A stretch of 64,000 nt of DNA from positions 1 to 64,000 of the forward strand of contig NZ_QTQP01000019.1 of NCBI RefSeq assembly GCF_003854275.1, read 5' to 3'. Below, in pieces: positions 34,280-42,999 of this stretch. This DNA comes from Burkholderia sp. Bp8963 (GTDB lineage Bacteria > Pseudomonadota > Gammaproteobacteria > Burkholderiales > Burkholderiaceae). Under the pieces are notes generated by a model. It did no database searches and was not told where the DNA came from. It was given only the letters and a program-made list of their open reading frames with translations. Position numbers and translations under genes: made by a program. The stretch's first letter is position 1. Each line of letters begins with the position of its first letter.

Positions 34280-35297
34280 CCTCACGGGTATCGAGCCGCG
34301 CATCGTCGCGACAGCGCGCTACATCCCGTCCGCGCGCACCTCGCCAGACACATGTGTCGAACCGCACTCAGCCGTCCGGTGCGTGCGCGAAACTGTCATG
34401 CAGGCCGTCTATGCCGATACCCTCCGGTGGCGCGACAGTATCGCGCCACTCAGTGGCAACAGCCGCTTACTGTCCCAAGCCGGCTTCGCAACCACTGATC
34501 TCGTCGCCACCGAGTCCAGCCTGACGCTGTCGGACATGGCGCTCACCGCCGCCAGAACACTCATCGCAGCCTCGCCTCACGCAGAAGACGCTGTGGTGGA
34601 TCAAATCATCGTGTGCGCCACCAGTTTCGAACACGACCTGGCGCTGTCCTGTGCTTGTCGTCTGCACAACGCCCTTGGATCGAATCGGCCTCCCTTCGCG
34701 ATCGGGCAGCTTCATGGTGTATCGCTCGTGATGGCGTTGGAGACTGCCATGGCCATGATGGCCGCCGACACCCAATTGAGCACGATCCTGATCGCCGCGG
34801 CAGAGCGCTGGCGCGCGCCGTTTTCGCGCCGCGTCGGCGTGCTCACCGCGATGGGTGACGGAGCCGCTGCTTTGTTGATTGCACGGCGCCCCCGTCCAGG
34901 ATGGCGCGTGCGCCATCTCACGATACGCACGCCATGCCCCCTTTTCTCGACTGCGATAGGAACCGAATACATCGACACAGCGACGCTCGCGAATGTCATT
35001 CACGAGACGTGCACGCGTGCTGAATTGCGACCCGCGGAAATCGACTGGATTGTGCCCGCTGCGATCAACGCAGCGCTGTCACACGAGGTCAACGCACGTT
35101 GCGGACTGCCGGCCGAACACGTCTGGAACGACGAAGACGCGCCCGGCTATCTCGGCGCCGCGGACATTCCCGCGCGTCTTGACGGCCTGCTTCGGTCGAT
35201 CTCCCCCGCCAACAGACAGCGCGTGCTCGCCTGGTCGGCCGGCCTCCAAGGGCAGGCCGGCTGCGCCATCCTCGAATACTGCGGAGATGCGCCATGA
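34263..35297 (+). CDS. FabH-like protein lacking catalytic Cys and His
   Basis: 344 residues with the thiolase/KAS III fold. Where FabH has its nucleophile Cys, this protein reads IGQLHGVSLVMALE (Gly152), and where the catalytic His lies in VPHxAN the sequence is VPAAINAALS. So both catalytic residues are missing, and it should be non-catalytic by itself. The block AAERWRAPFSRRVG is nearly repeated (AAEKWCPPFSRWIG) in the protein at 40830, making them paralogues. The next gene, overlapping by ATGA, encodes an active-site-containing partner. The arrangement matches PqsB/PqsC, a heterodimer in which PqsB is degenerate. Confidence 0.8.
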   Translation: MSRPTDLTGIEPRIVATARYIPSARTSPDTCVEPHSAVRCVRETVMQAVYADTLRWRDSIAPLSGNSRLLSQAGFATTDLVATESSLTLSDMALTAARTLIAASPHAEDAVVDQIIVCATSFEHDLALSCACRLHNALGSNRPPFAIGQLHGVSLVMALETAMAMMAADTQLSTILIAAAERWRAPFSRRVGVLTAMGDGAAALLIARRPRPGWRVRHLTIRTPCPLFSTAIGTEYIDTATLANVIHETCTRAELRPAEIDWIVPAAINAALSHEVNARCGLPAEHVWNDEDAPGYLGAADIPARLDGLLRSISPANRQRVLAWSAGLQGQAGCAILEYCGDAP

Positions 35298-36241
35298 CTG
35301 CGTTGGTACAAGTGCCTTTGTTCTCGCTGTCCGACATCGAGTTCAGCCTGCCCGAGAGGACAGTCGATGTGCGTCGCTGGGCAGCGCGTTGCGACCTGCC
35401 GGATGCGCGCGCCCGTGCGCTGCTCGACAACGGCGTCGCGCAGTTCCACGACGCATGCGGTGAATCGCCGGTCGCGCTCGCCATTCGCGCCGTTTCCGCA
35501 CTGCTGCGTCAAACCGGCACGACGCCCACGACGATCGACGCACTCGTATATACCCACACGATCCAGACCAGTGTGATCGCGCCGCCCGCCAGTACAGTCC
35601 AACAGATACAGTCCCACACGGGCCTGCATCGGGCATTGGCATTCTCGATTGCACAACAGCACTGTGTCTCGCCGATGGCGGCCATCCGCGTCTTGCTTGC
35701 ACTCGCCACCCGGCACCCGCCCATCGAGCGAGCAATCATAGTCTGCTCCGATGTGATCGGCTCCGAATGCGATCGATTGCGTGCAATCCAGGACCTCGCC
35801 CTGCACAGCGACGGCGCCTGCGCAATGCTGCTCGAGCGGGACGGCCCTCGCAATGTCATTGCCGGTCTGCACCTGTACACAGATGGCCGCTTCTTCCGTG
35901 GCACCGACGACGACCTGCAGCCCGTGCCCGACGATCGCTACTACTGGTCCGCATTTTCCACTATGCGCACCGCCATTCGACAGGCCCGTATCACGGCCCG
36001 CGACGTCACTTCCGTGCTACCCCATCACGTCAATCTGCCCGGCTGGGCAAGACTGATGACGATGCTCGATGTCCCTCAGGAACGGCTTTTCACCGCGAAT
36101 TTCGGACCCATCGGTCACGTCTTTGGCGCCGACCCGTTCATCAATTTCCACACCTGCCCCGATCGGGACGCCGGCGGTTGGTCCCTATTGTTCTCGTGTG
36201 GCCTGTCCGGCTGCTTCGGTGCCATGGTGATACGGCACTGA
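35294..36241 (+). CDS. FabH-like ketosynthase or acyltransferase, catalytic partner
   Basis: 315 residues, KAS III fold. The nucleophile is Cys124 in SIAQQHCVSPMAAIR and the general base is in VLPHHVNLPGW (His244 or 245). The third FabH residue, Asn, is not obvious: the segment reads ANFGPIGHVFGADPF. A Cys-His dyad without Asn is also what PqsC uses, and the GHxxGADP wording recalls CerJ-like acyl-transferring KAS III enzymes. It may condense or transfer an acyl group from the carrier protein. It is translationally coupled to the degenerate partner before it. Confidence 0.8.
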   Translation: MTALVQVPLFSLSDIEFSLPERTVDVRRWAARCDLPDARARALLDNGVAQFHDACGESPVALAIRAVSALLRQTGTTPTTIDALVYTHTIQTSVIAPPASTVQQIQSHTGLHRALAFSIAQQHCVSPMAAIRVLLALATRHPPIERAIIVCSDVIGSECDRLRAIQDLALHSDGACAMLLERDGPRNVIAGLHLYTDGRFFRGTDDDLQPVPDDRYYWSAFSTMRTAIRQARITARDVTSVLPHHVNLPGWARLMTMLDVPQERLFTANFGPIGHVFGADPFINFHTCPDRDAGGWSLLFSCGLSGCFGAMVIRH

Positions 36242-36287
36242 CTGTCCGGCCGATCCCCTTCAACGCTCATCCTCACCCGATATCGCC

Positions 36288-37907
36288 ATGAAAAACATCC
36301 TGGACCTTGTTCATGCCGCCACCCATCGGACTCCGGACGCTGAGGCTCTGGTATATGGGTCGGTGCGCCTCACCTATCAAGACCTGGTAAGCCGCACGCA
36401 CGCCCTCGCGCGCATGCTGTCCTCGCTCGGCATCGTGCCTGGCGCGCGTATCGCGATCTTTCTGGACAAGCGGATAGAAACCGTCGTGTCAATGCTCGGC
36501 AGCGCCGCGGCCGGACAGGTGTTCGTCCCAGTCAATCCACTGCTCAAGCCCGACCAGGTTGCGCACGTTCTGCGCGACTGCGGTGCCGACTGCCTGATCA
36601 CGACCGCGCTACGAGCACGCATGCTCGACGAAAATGGGCTGACAGGCGTTGCCCACACAATCATCGTGGACGATCCTGGTACGGCAGGCCAGCATCTGCG
36701 CAGCACGACGAACGTCCATAGCTGGCACGGGATCATGAGCACCGGCGAAGACAAAGGCATCGACGTGCATGGGCTGCACTCTCCGGCAGTTTCAGGTATC
36801 GATACAGATCTGGCCGCCATCCTCTACACGTCAGGCTCAACGGGCTTGCCCAAAGGTGTGATGCTCAGTCATCGCAACCTGCTCGAGGGGGCCTGGAGTG
36901 TCGCGCACTATCTTCGACACGTCGCCTCTGATCGTATCCTCGCCGTGCTGCCGCTCAGTTTTGATGCGGGCCTCAGCCAGCTTACCTCCGCTTGGTCAGT
37001 AGGCGCCACTGCCGTTCTCATCAACTATCTGAGCGCAAAAGACGTCATCGATGCGTGTGAGCGCGAACGCATCACGGCCATTACGGGCGTGCCGCCGCTA
37101 TGGATGCAACTCGCCCGCGCCACGTGGCCCGAAGCGGCACGCCGAACACTGCGCTATTTCGCCAATACCGGTGGGCGGCTCCCGGTCCCGGTCCTGCAGC
37201 AACTGCGCGCACTGTTCCCGCAGGCATTGCCGTACTTGATGTATGGCCTGACCGAAGCCTTTCGCTCGACGTTCCTCGATCCCTCAGAGGTGGATCGCCG
37301 ACCCGATTCGATCGGAAAAGCCGTGCCGAACGCCCGAATCCTCGTGGTACGTGCCGACGGCTCGCCGTGTGCGCCGGGAGAGACCGGCGAACTGGTGCAT
37401 GTCGGGGCCTGCGTCACATCGGGTTACTGGAACGATGCCGCAAAAACAGCACTGCGCTATCGGCCGTCTCCCGAGGTCAGACCGGGCGGCGCGCCGCGGG
37501 ACCTCGCCGTCTGGTCCGGCGATCTCGTACGGCGCGACGAGGAAGGATTTCTCTACTTCGTCGCACGCAACGATGCCCAAATCAAGAGTTCCGGGTATCG
37601 GATCAGTCCAGAAGAGATAGAGGAAACCGTGCACGGCAGCAATCTCGTTACGGAAGCGGTCGCCGTCGGCGTCCCGGATGACGCACTCGGCGAAGCGATC
37701 GTCCTGCTGGTCGTGCCCGCTCACGATTCGTTCGATTCTCAAACGCTACTGGCGTGGTGCACGCAGCAATTGCCGCGATACATGGTGCCGCATCACATCG
37801 TCGTGCGTCAGGCTATTCCACGTAACCCCAACGGGAAGTTCGACCGGGCTGCATTACGCGCCGCGTTCTGCAGTGCCGAAGCCGGACTCGAAGCGAGGCA
37901 CCCATGA
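36288..37907 (+). CDS. AMP-forming acyl/amino acid ligase
   Basis: 539 residues of the ANL superfamily. Motifs: A3 LYTSGSTGLPKGVMLSH, A5 MYGLTEAF, A7/A8 WSGDLVRRDEEGFLYF with SSGYRISPEEIE, and A10 Lys in NPNGKFDR. It activates a carboxylate with ATP and loads it on the carrier protein (or CoA). The overall character resembles the AMP ligases of exosortase-A loci. It overlaps the decarboxylase gene by ATGA, so the two are made together, like BtrJ and BtrK in butirosin synthesis. The substrate cannot be read from the sequence by eye. Confidence 0.88.
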   Translation: MKNILDLVHAATHRTPDAEALVYGSVRLTYQDLVSRTHALARMLSSLGIVPGARIAIFLDKRIETVVSMLGSAAAGQVFVPVNPLLKPDQVAHVLRDCGADCLITTALRARMLDENGLTGVAHTIIVDDPGTAGQHLRSTTNVHSWHGIMSTGEDKGIDVHGLHSPAVSGIDTDLAAILYTSGSTGLPKGVMLSHRNLLEGAWSVAHYLRHVASDRILAVLPLSFDAGLSQLTSAWSVGATAVLINYLSAKDVIDACERERITAITGVPPLWMQLARATWPEAARRTLRYFANTGGRLPVPVLQQLRALFPQALPYLMYGLTEAFRSTFLDPSEVDRRPDSIGKAVPNARILVVRADGSPCAPGETGELVHVGACVTSGYWNDAAKTALRYRPSPEVRPGGAPRDLAVWSGDLVRRDEEGFLYFVARNDAQIKSSGYRISPEEIEETVHGSNLVTEAVAVGVPDDALGEAIVLLVVPAHDSFDSQTLLAWCTQQLPRYMVPHHIVVRQAIPRNPNGKFDRAALRAAFCSAEAGLEARHP

Positions 37908-39112
37908 ACCATCCGTTCAGTGAGCACAACGGCGCACTGGTAGTCGGCGGTGTCGATATCAACCGCCTCGCCGATCGAGCCGGACGCACGCCGTTCTTCG
38001 CCTATGACCGTGCGGTAATCGATGCTCGCGTACGCGTACTGCGCGAGGCGCTGCCGTTCGGCGTCCAGTTGCACTACTCGATCAAGGCCAACCCGATGCC
38101 CGCTGTCGTGCACCACCTCGCGGCACGGGTCGACGGGTTCGATGTGGCATCCGCGACCGAAATGGCGCTTGCCTTGGACACCGGAATGCCTGCCGACCGA
38201 ATCGGCTTTGCGGGTCCGGGCAAGGATAGCGACGAGTTGCGTCGCGCTGTTGCAAGTGGCGTCAACATCCACGTCGAGTCTGTCACCCAACTGCAACTCG
38301 TCACGGCCCTGGGCTGGCAACTCGGTGTACAGCCCAACGTCGCGATTCGCATCAACCCGGACTTCCATGTGAATCACAGCGGCATGCGCATGGGCGGCGG
38401 ATCAGCCCCGTTCGGCGTCGACGTCGAGCAAGTTCCCGCATTGCTGCGCGAACTCCACACACGCGACGTGGCCCTCGCGGGCTTTCATGTGTTCTGGGGG
38501 TCACAATGCCTGCACGCCCCAACCGTTATCCAGGCTCAGCGACAAAGCGCGGACATCGTGATGAAACTGGCTGCCGGCCTGCAAACGCCCCCGCGGTTCG
38601 TCAATCTGGGAGGTGGCTTCGGGATTCCCTATTTCGCGGGCGAAACGGTGCTTGATCTGGCTACCGTCGCCGAGGCCATGCGCGGCTGGCTGCCGCAATT
38701 CACGGAAAATCTGCCGGGGACCCAGATCATCATCGAACTGGGCCGATATCTGGTTGGAGAAGCGGGCATCTACGTATGCCGCGTCATCGACCGCAAGATA
38801 TCCCGCGGAAAAACGTACCTCGTCACCGACGGCGGCCTGCACCATCATCTAGCCGCCTCGGGGAATTTCGGGCAAGTTCTGCGCCGTAACTTTCCCGTGG
38901 TGCTCGGCAATCGCTTAAGCGAAGCACCACAGGAGCGCAGCCACGTTGTCGGGTGTCTGTGCACACCACTCGACCGGATCGCAGACGACGTATCGCTTCC
39001 CGAAGCCCGCATCGGCGATCTCGTGGTCGTCCTGCAATCCGGCGCATACGGACGCTCGGCCAGTCCCAACGACTTCCTCGGTCACCCAGACGCGATCGAG
39101 ATGCTCATCTGA
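37904..39112 (+). CDS. PLP-dependent decarboxylase (LysA/alanine racemase fold)
   Basis: 402 residues. PLP Lys61 in HYSIKANPMP; phosphate-binding glycines in VNLGGGFGIPY; the second-subunit Cys in CLCTPLD with the following LVVLQSGAYGRS. It belongs to the type III decarboxylases and most resembles the subgroup found in exosortase-A loci. In butirosin synthesis a relative (BtrK) decarboxylates an amino acid bound to a carrier protein, which would fit the ACP and ligase here. The product would be an amine-bearing acyl unit. The exact substrate is an inference. Confidence 0.86.
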   Translation: MNHPFSEHNGALVVGGVDINRLADRAGRTPFFAYDRAVIDARVRVLREALPFGVQLHYSIKANPMPAVVHHLAARVDGFDVASATEMALALDTGMPADRIGFAGPGKDSDELRRAVASGVNIHVESVTQLQLVTALGWQLGVQPNVAIRINPDFHVNHSGMRMGGGSAPFGVDVEQVPALLRELHTRDVALAGFHVFWGSQCLHAPTVIQAQRQSADIVMKLAAGLQTPPRFVNLGGGFGIPYFAGETVLDLATVAEAMRGWLPQFTENLPGTQIIIELGRYLVGEAGIYVCRVIDRKISRGKTYLVTDGGLHHHLAASGNFGQVLRRNFPVVLGNRLSEAPQERSHVVGCLCTPLDRIADDVSLPEARIGDLVVVLQSGAYGRSASPNDFLGHPDAIEMLI

Positions 39113-39136
39113 CAGCGCTTACTTTAGTGGAGGATC

Positions 39137-40255
39137 ATGATGCACGCCTCTGAATCCCCCCAGCCGGACCCCGTGCCCACGTCGTGGGCATTGACCGACG
39201 ATCAACGCAACCTCTGTGCTGCGAGCCAGCGCTTCGCTTGCGAGCGATTGGTCTCCTTGCTGTCGCAATCGCCTTCGGCAACGGTGTGGCAGGAAACCGT
39301 CAAGCAGGCCGCGGCACTCGATCTCGGGACGATGATCCTGCCCACGCAGTTGGGTGGCATGGCGATCAATCGCCACGACCTGTCTCTCATCATTGAGACA
39401 CTCGCCGCCGGCCCCCTCGAGCTGGCGGCCGAGCTAACCCTAAGCGCGCCGGCGCTGATGACAATGTGCGCGCATCACGCGCTCGACTGGCTTCCCGCAC
39501 GCAATATTCAGGACTATTTCGACGGCACAACGTCGATTGCCTTGAGCGTGCCGGATACCGACACCGCCTCGCTATGGCGGCTGCGCTCACAAGCACATAC
39601 AAGCGGACTGACGCTATGGATCGACGCCAGTTGCCAGAAGCTCGTCCTCATCGAGCAGCCAACCGGTTCAAAGCCTTCACCATACACGTGCATCGCGCGG
39701 CTCGGCGCCCTCTGCCTTGAGCAGTTCAGTCTCGACGAGGCGCGAGCCGCTCCACCGCTTGCCACGCTCGAACTGCCCGACCGCCACGGCAATCCGCCCG
39801 TGCAGACGTGGCTCACGGAAGCCGGCCTCTACCTGTGTGCACTGCTAATCGGTGCGATGCAGCATAGCGTTCAATTCGCGCTCGACTACGGAACAACCCG
39901 ACAAGCGTTCAGAAAACCGTTGGTCACGCATCAGCTCGTCGCTACACGACTGGCCGATATGCTGATCACCACCCACAGCAGCCACCTGTTTCTGCGATCC
40001 GTGGCAAACGCCCATCCAGCGGCCCCCGCATCGCTCATTCGTCAACTCATTCGGCACGTCGCCGCCGAATCCGTTGATCTCAGCCGCGAACTCGTCCAGT
40101 TCTGCGGCGGGCACGGCTATGTCGAAGGGTTTCCGCCGGCCGTGCGCTTCCAGACAAATCACTGGTTTGCGTGGCTGCTCATGCGAATCGACGCGGCGCT
40201 CGCGCCGTTCACGGCATCCGCGCAGCCGCAACGGCCGGACGGAGGCCATGCATGA
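39137..40255 (+). CDS. Acyl-CoA dehydrogenase-like protein without the usual catalytic Glu
   Basis: 372 residues. The fold is visible from LTDDQRNLCAASQRFACERL, QTWLTEAGLYLCALLIGAMQ, DYGTTRQAFRKPLVTHQLVA and CGGHGYVEGFP. The MEGT-type Glu segment present in the first dehydrogenase is replaced by AVRFQTNHWFAWLL, and the loop that contacts FAD and substrate (ITEPxxGSD) reads LSVPDTDTASLW. It may be a structural or altered-specificity partner of the dehydrogenase at 32714, as in heteromeric FadE-type enzymes. The start ATG follows GGAGG by about five bases. Confidence 0.75.
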   Translation: MMHASESPQPDPVPTSWALTDDQRNLCAASQRFACERLVSLLSQSPSATVWQETVKQAAALDLGTMILPTQLGGMAINRHDLSLIIETLAAGPLELAAELTLSAPALMTMCAHHALDWLPARNIQDYFDGTTSIALSVPDTDTASLWRLRSQAHTSGLTLWIDASCQKLVLIEQPTGSKPSPYTCIARLGALCLEQFSLDEARAAPPLATLELPDRHGNPPVQTWLTEAGLYLCALLIGAMQHSVQFALDYGTTRQAFRKPLVTHQLVATRLADMLITTHSSHLFLRSVANAHPAAPASLIRQLIRHVAAESVDLSRELVQFCGGHGYVEGFPPAVRFQTNHWFAWLLMRIDAALAPFTASAQPQRPDGGHA

Positions 40256-40833
40256 GTGATTGCATCTCCACAAAACGCCCACGCCTACACGCGATGAACG
40301 AAACTTCAACCAGATACTGGCTGCGCGAACCGAATCACGACGACGTCCAGGATATCGCTGCCTGGCTCGCACAATCGGATATCAACCGATGGTTCGATTT
40401 CGGGCTCGGTCGACAGAGCTTGCCGGCACTCGCCGTGCACGCGATGCTGCACGCTGGGCGACATCGAATACGCGTCTTCGGCCCGGCCGGATACCGGACT
40501 CCAAGTGGTCTGGTCGCGGTGAGCGACGTCACGCACCGCTTCGCGACGGGGTCGTTCTGGGTACTGCGGGACAGGCATAGGCCTGCATACCCCAACATGA
40601 CGTACGACGCTTCAAAGCACCTCCTTCGCGAAGCATTTGAATGCGATCGACTATCCTGCATCACGGCATGGGCGCTCCAGTGCAATGCCCCGTCCCAGCG
40701 CCTGCTTGCAAAACTCGGCTTTCGACTGATCGGGCTGCAGCGCGAGTGTCATCTCATCGAGGGTATGCGGGATGGCCGGCTTCTCTATGATTTGTTGCCG
40801 GACGACCTCGCCGTCGCGCCCAATACGCGGTGA
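40252..40833 (+). CDS. GNAT-family N-acyltransferase
   Basis: 193 residues. REPNHDDVQDIAAWLAQ opens the fold, TFWVLRD-like strands follow (GSFWVLRDRHRP), and the C-terminal part SQRLLAKLGFRLIGLQRECH is the standard acetyl-CoA-binding β-bulge region of RimJ/RimL-type acetyltransferases. It probably acylates an amine, which would fit the amine made by the decarboxylase. GGAGG precedes the start, and ATGA overlap couples it to the dehydrogenase before it. Confidence 0.78.
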   Translation: MSDCISTKRPRLHAMNETSTRYWLREPNHDDVQDIAAWLAQSDINRWFDFGLGRQSLPALAVHAMLHAGRHRIRVFGPAGYRTPSGLVAVSDVTHRFATGSFWVLRDRHRPAYPNMTYDASKHLLREAFECDRLSCITAWALQCNAPSQRLLAKLGFRLIGLQRECHLIEGMRDGRLLYDLLPDDLAVAPNTR

Positions 40834-41885
40834 ACGCACCCGTGATCACGGCACTCGCCACCTACGTGCCGCCCGCGATCTCGCTGGACCGTTGGCGCAA
40901 TATCGAAACCACGCTCAGCGCGGCGACACCGTCCGGCTGGGACGCGTGGGTCCGGTCATGGGGTCCGGAATTCGGCGCATTGGAACAAGTAGCTGTGGCG
41001 GCCACCGACTGCCATGCCGCCAGACAAGCAAAAGAATCTGGAGCATATCGGGTACCCGTCGAGCGAGAAGCCGATCAATCCGGGCTTGCAGCCCGGGTGG
41101 CGCAGACGATCTGCGAAGCGCGACGTTCAGACAGCGCACCCATCGACATCGTGATGTTCTGTCACAGCAGTCTCAATGAGCACGTCTCGACGACGACTGC
41201 AGGACGCCTGTGCGCGGTGGTCGGCACACCCTGCTTTCCCTTCTCCGTGTCCCAACAACAGGGCGCGTCGTTGTTTACCGCGCTGCAACTGGCCAGGGAT
41301 CTCTTGATCGCGGAACCCGATATCCACGCCATCCTGATCGTTGCTGCGGAAAAATGGTGCCCGCCGTTTTCGCGCTGGATCGGTCACCACATGCTGCACG
41401 GTGACGCGGCCGGTGCCCTGCTGGTGGAGCGGCACACGGACACCGCCTGCGGACTCCAGGTGATCGACACGGCGACCCATGCGCTTCACCCATTTTCAGT
41501 TCAGCGCCCATACGCAGGTGCGGCGCTCGGGCTGTGTTGGGCACCGGCGCTACTGGCGATGGTTGATGACATGTTGGCGCGACAAGGTCTTCTTCCGGTC
41601 GATCTTTCAGCCGTGGTCGGACAGGACATCGATTTTCAATTGCACGACCTGCTATCTCGGCACCTCGGTTTCCAACCAACCGGACGCCATTGCCACGCGT
41701 ACCTGGGCGCCACCGACTCCATCGTCCAACTGGCCGACAGGCTCCGCACAAGCGAACTGCTCCCGCACAGCCGACTGCTCCTGTGGGGAATCGGGCTCGG
41801 TGGCTATGTCGGCTGCGCGCTGCTCGCGCCCCGAGGCAAACCGTTGCTGCATCACGACATCGACACGCGTGTTGCGTCGTCATGA
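40830..41885 (+). CDS. FabH-like protein lacking catalytic Cys and His (second copy)
   Basis: 351 residues starting with GTG, which overlaps the GNAT stop as GTGA. KAS III fold. The nucleophile position is Gly145 in VSQQQGASLFTALQ, and the His block is VVGQDIDFQLHD, so both catalytic residues are gone. It shares the AAEKWCPPFSRW block with the protein at 34263, showing common descent. It is followed by a Cys-containing partner through ATGA. Expected to be the non-catalytic half of a second PqsB/PqsC-like heterodimer. Confidence 0.8.
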   Translation: MNAPVITALATYVPPAISLDRWRNIETTLSAATPSGWDAWVRSWGPEFGALEQVAVAATDCHAARQAKESGAYRVPVEREADQSGLAARVAQTICEARRSDSAPIDIVMFCHSSLNEHVSTTTAGRLCAVVGTPCFPFSVSQQQGASLFTALQLARDLLIAEPDIHAILIVAAEKWCPPFSRWIGHHMLHGDAAGALLVERHTDTACGLQVIDTATHALHPFSVQRPYAGAALGLCWAPALLAMVDDMLARQGLLPVDLSAVVGQDIDFQLHDLLSRHLGFQPTGRHCHAYLGATDSIVQLADRLRTSELLPHSRLLLWGIGLGGYVGCALLAPRGKPLLHHDIDTRVASS

Positions 41886-42808
41886 CCATGCGATTCGGCA
41901 TTGCGCATGTCGCCTACTACCTGCCCGATCGTATCAACGACGTTCGGCACTGGGGCCAGAAAACGGGACAGTCGGACGCGACCATGACGCGCCTCGAGCA
42001 AGCGGGTGTGCGACGTTTCCACGAAGCGGCAGGACAGACTGCGTTGTCGCTCGCGGCCAACGCAATAGAGACGCTGCTCGCCACTGCGACACTCGCACCC
42101 GACACGATCAATTGCCTCGTCTATGTCCACACGCTGCAAGGCAGCATCGCACCGCCACCGCTCTCCTTGCCGAAGCTCCTGTGCGAGCGGTTTGGCTTCG
42201 TGAACGCCGAGGCATTTTCGTTTGCCCAGCAACACTGCGCATCCTCACTCGGTGCCCTACGCGTCATTCGTGCAATGTTGATCGCCCGCCCTGCCATCAA
42301 TAGGGTGTTGCTGGTCGGGGCCGATGTCATGCCGATCGACGCCGAACGACGAATCGGTGCGGCCGGGCTCCTGAGTGACGGTGCTTGCGCCGCGCTGATC
42401 GAACGCGATGCCGAAGTCAACCGCGTGCTCGCATTGGCAAGCCACTCAAGCGGAAACGGCTGGCGGGGGATGCTCGGAGAAGTAGAACCACGCTTTGCCG
42501 CCCAGTATTTTCTCGCAGCCCGGCGGCTGATCAAGCAGGCCGCCGACGAAGCACACGTGCCCTTGGCCGAGATCCAGCGCATTCTGCCGTCCCATCTAGA
42601 TCTACCGGCATGGCACCGCATCATCAAATCCCTCGGGCTTGCGCCGACGTGCCTGTTTGCCAACAACTTTACCCGCATCGCACATGTCACCGTGAGCGAT
42701 CCCTTCATCAATCTCGCCGATTGCGACGGCCTGATACCCGGCAAACCATTCCTGCTTTATGCACAAGGGGTGGGCGGATTTTCGGTGGCTGCCCTGCTGA
42801 TGCGCTAG
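41882..42808 (+). CDS. FabH-like ketosynthase or acyltransferase, catalytic partner (second copy)
   Basis: 308 residues. Nucleophile Cys119 in SFAQQHCASSLGALR, His238 in ILPSHLDLPAW, and ANNFTRIAHVTVSDPF in the Asn region. It is a paralogue of the protein at 35294 (shared AQQHC, SDGACA and LIERD). Together with the preceding gene it forms the second degenerate/active pair. It is the last clear gene of the biosynthetic operon; no thioesterase or exporter follows. Confidence 0.8.
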   Translation: MTMRFGIAHVAYYLPDRINDVRHWGQKTGQSDATMTRLEQAGVRRFHEAAGQTALSLAANAIETLLATATLAPDTINCLVYVHTLQGSIAPPPLSLPKLLCERFGFVNAEAFSFAQQHCASSLGALRVIRAMLIARPAINRVLLVGADVMPIDAERRIGAAGLLSDGACAALIERDAEVNRVLALASHSSGNGWRGMLGEVEPRFAAQYFLAARRLIKQAADEAHVPLAEIQRILPSHLDLPAWHRIIKSLGLAPTCLFANNFTRIAHVTVSDPFINLADCDGLIPGKPFLLYAQGVGGFSVAALLMR

Positions 42809-42900
42809 CCACGCATATCAATCGGGATTCGACGCCACTTCACGCACTCTGCCTGCGCAAGCACCACTCCTCGCGACAAAAGGTTCTTGCCATCAAAATC

Positions 42901-42928
42901 ACTGGATCTCCCAATCAATAAATCCAGT
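42901..42928 (+). terminator. Hairpin after the biosynthetic operon
   Basis: ACTGGAT and ATCCAGT separated by 14 bases, about 90 bases past the last ketosynthase gene. The stem is short and there is no clean T-run. It may be a weak terminator, or an operator in front of the luxR gene. Confidence 0.35.
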
Positions 42929-42999
42929 ATCAAACTATTACAATTAAACGGCTGGACTCCGTCACACAACAATTAAAATGATAACCTCGTGATTATGAT

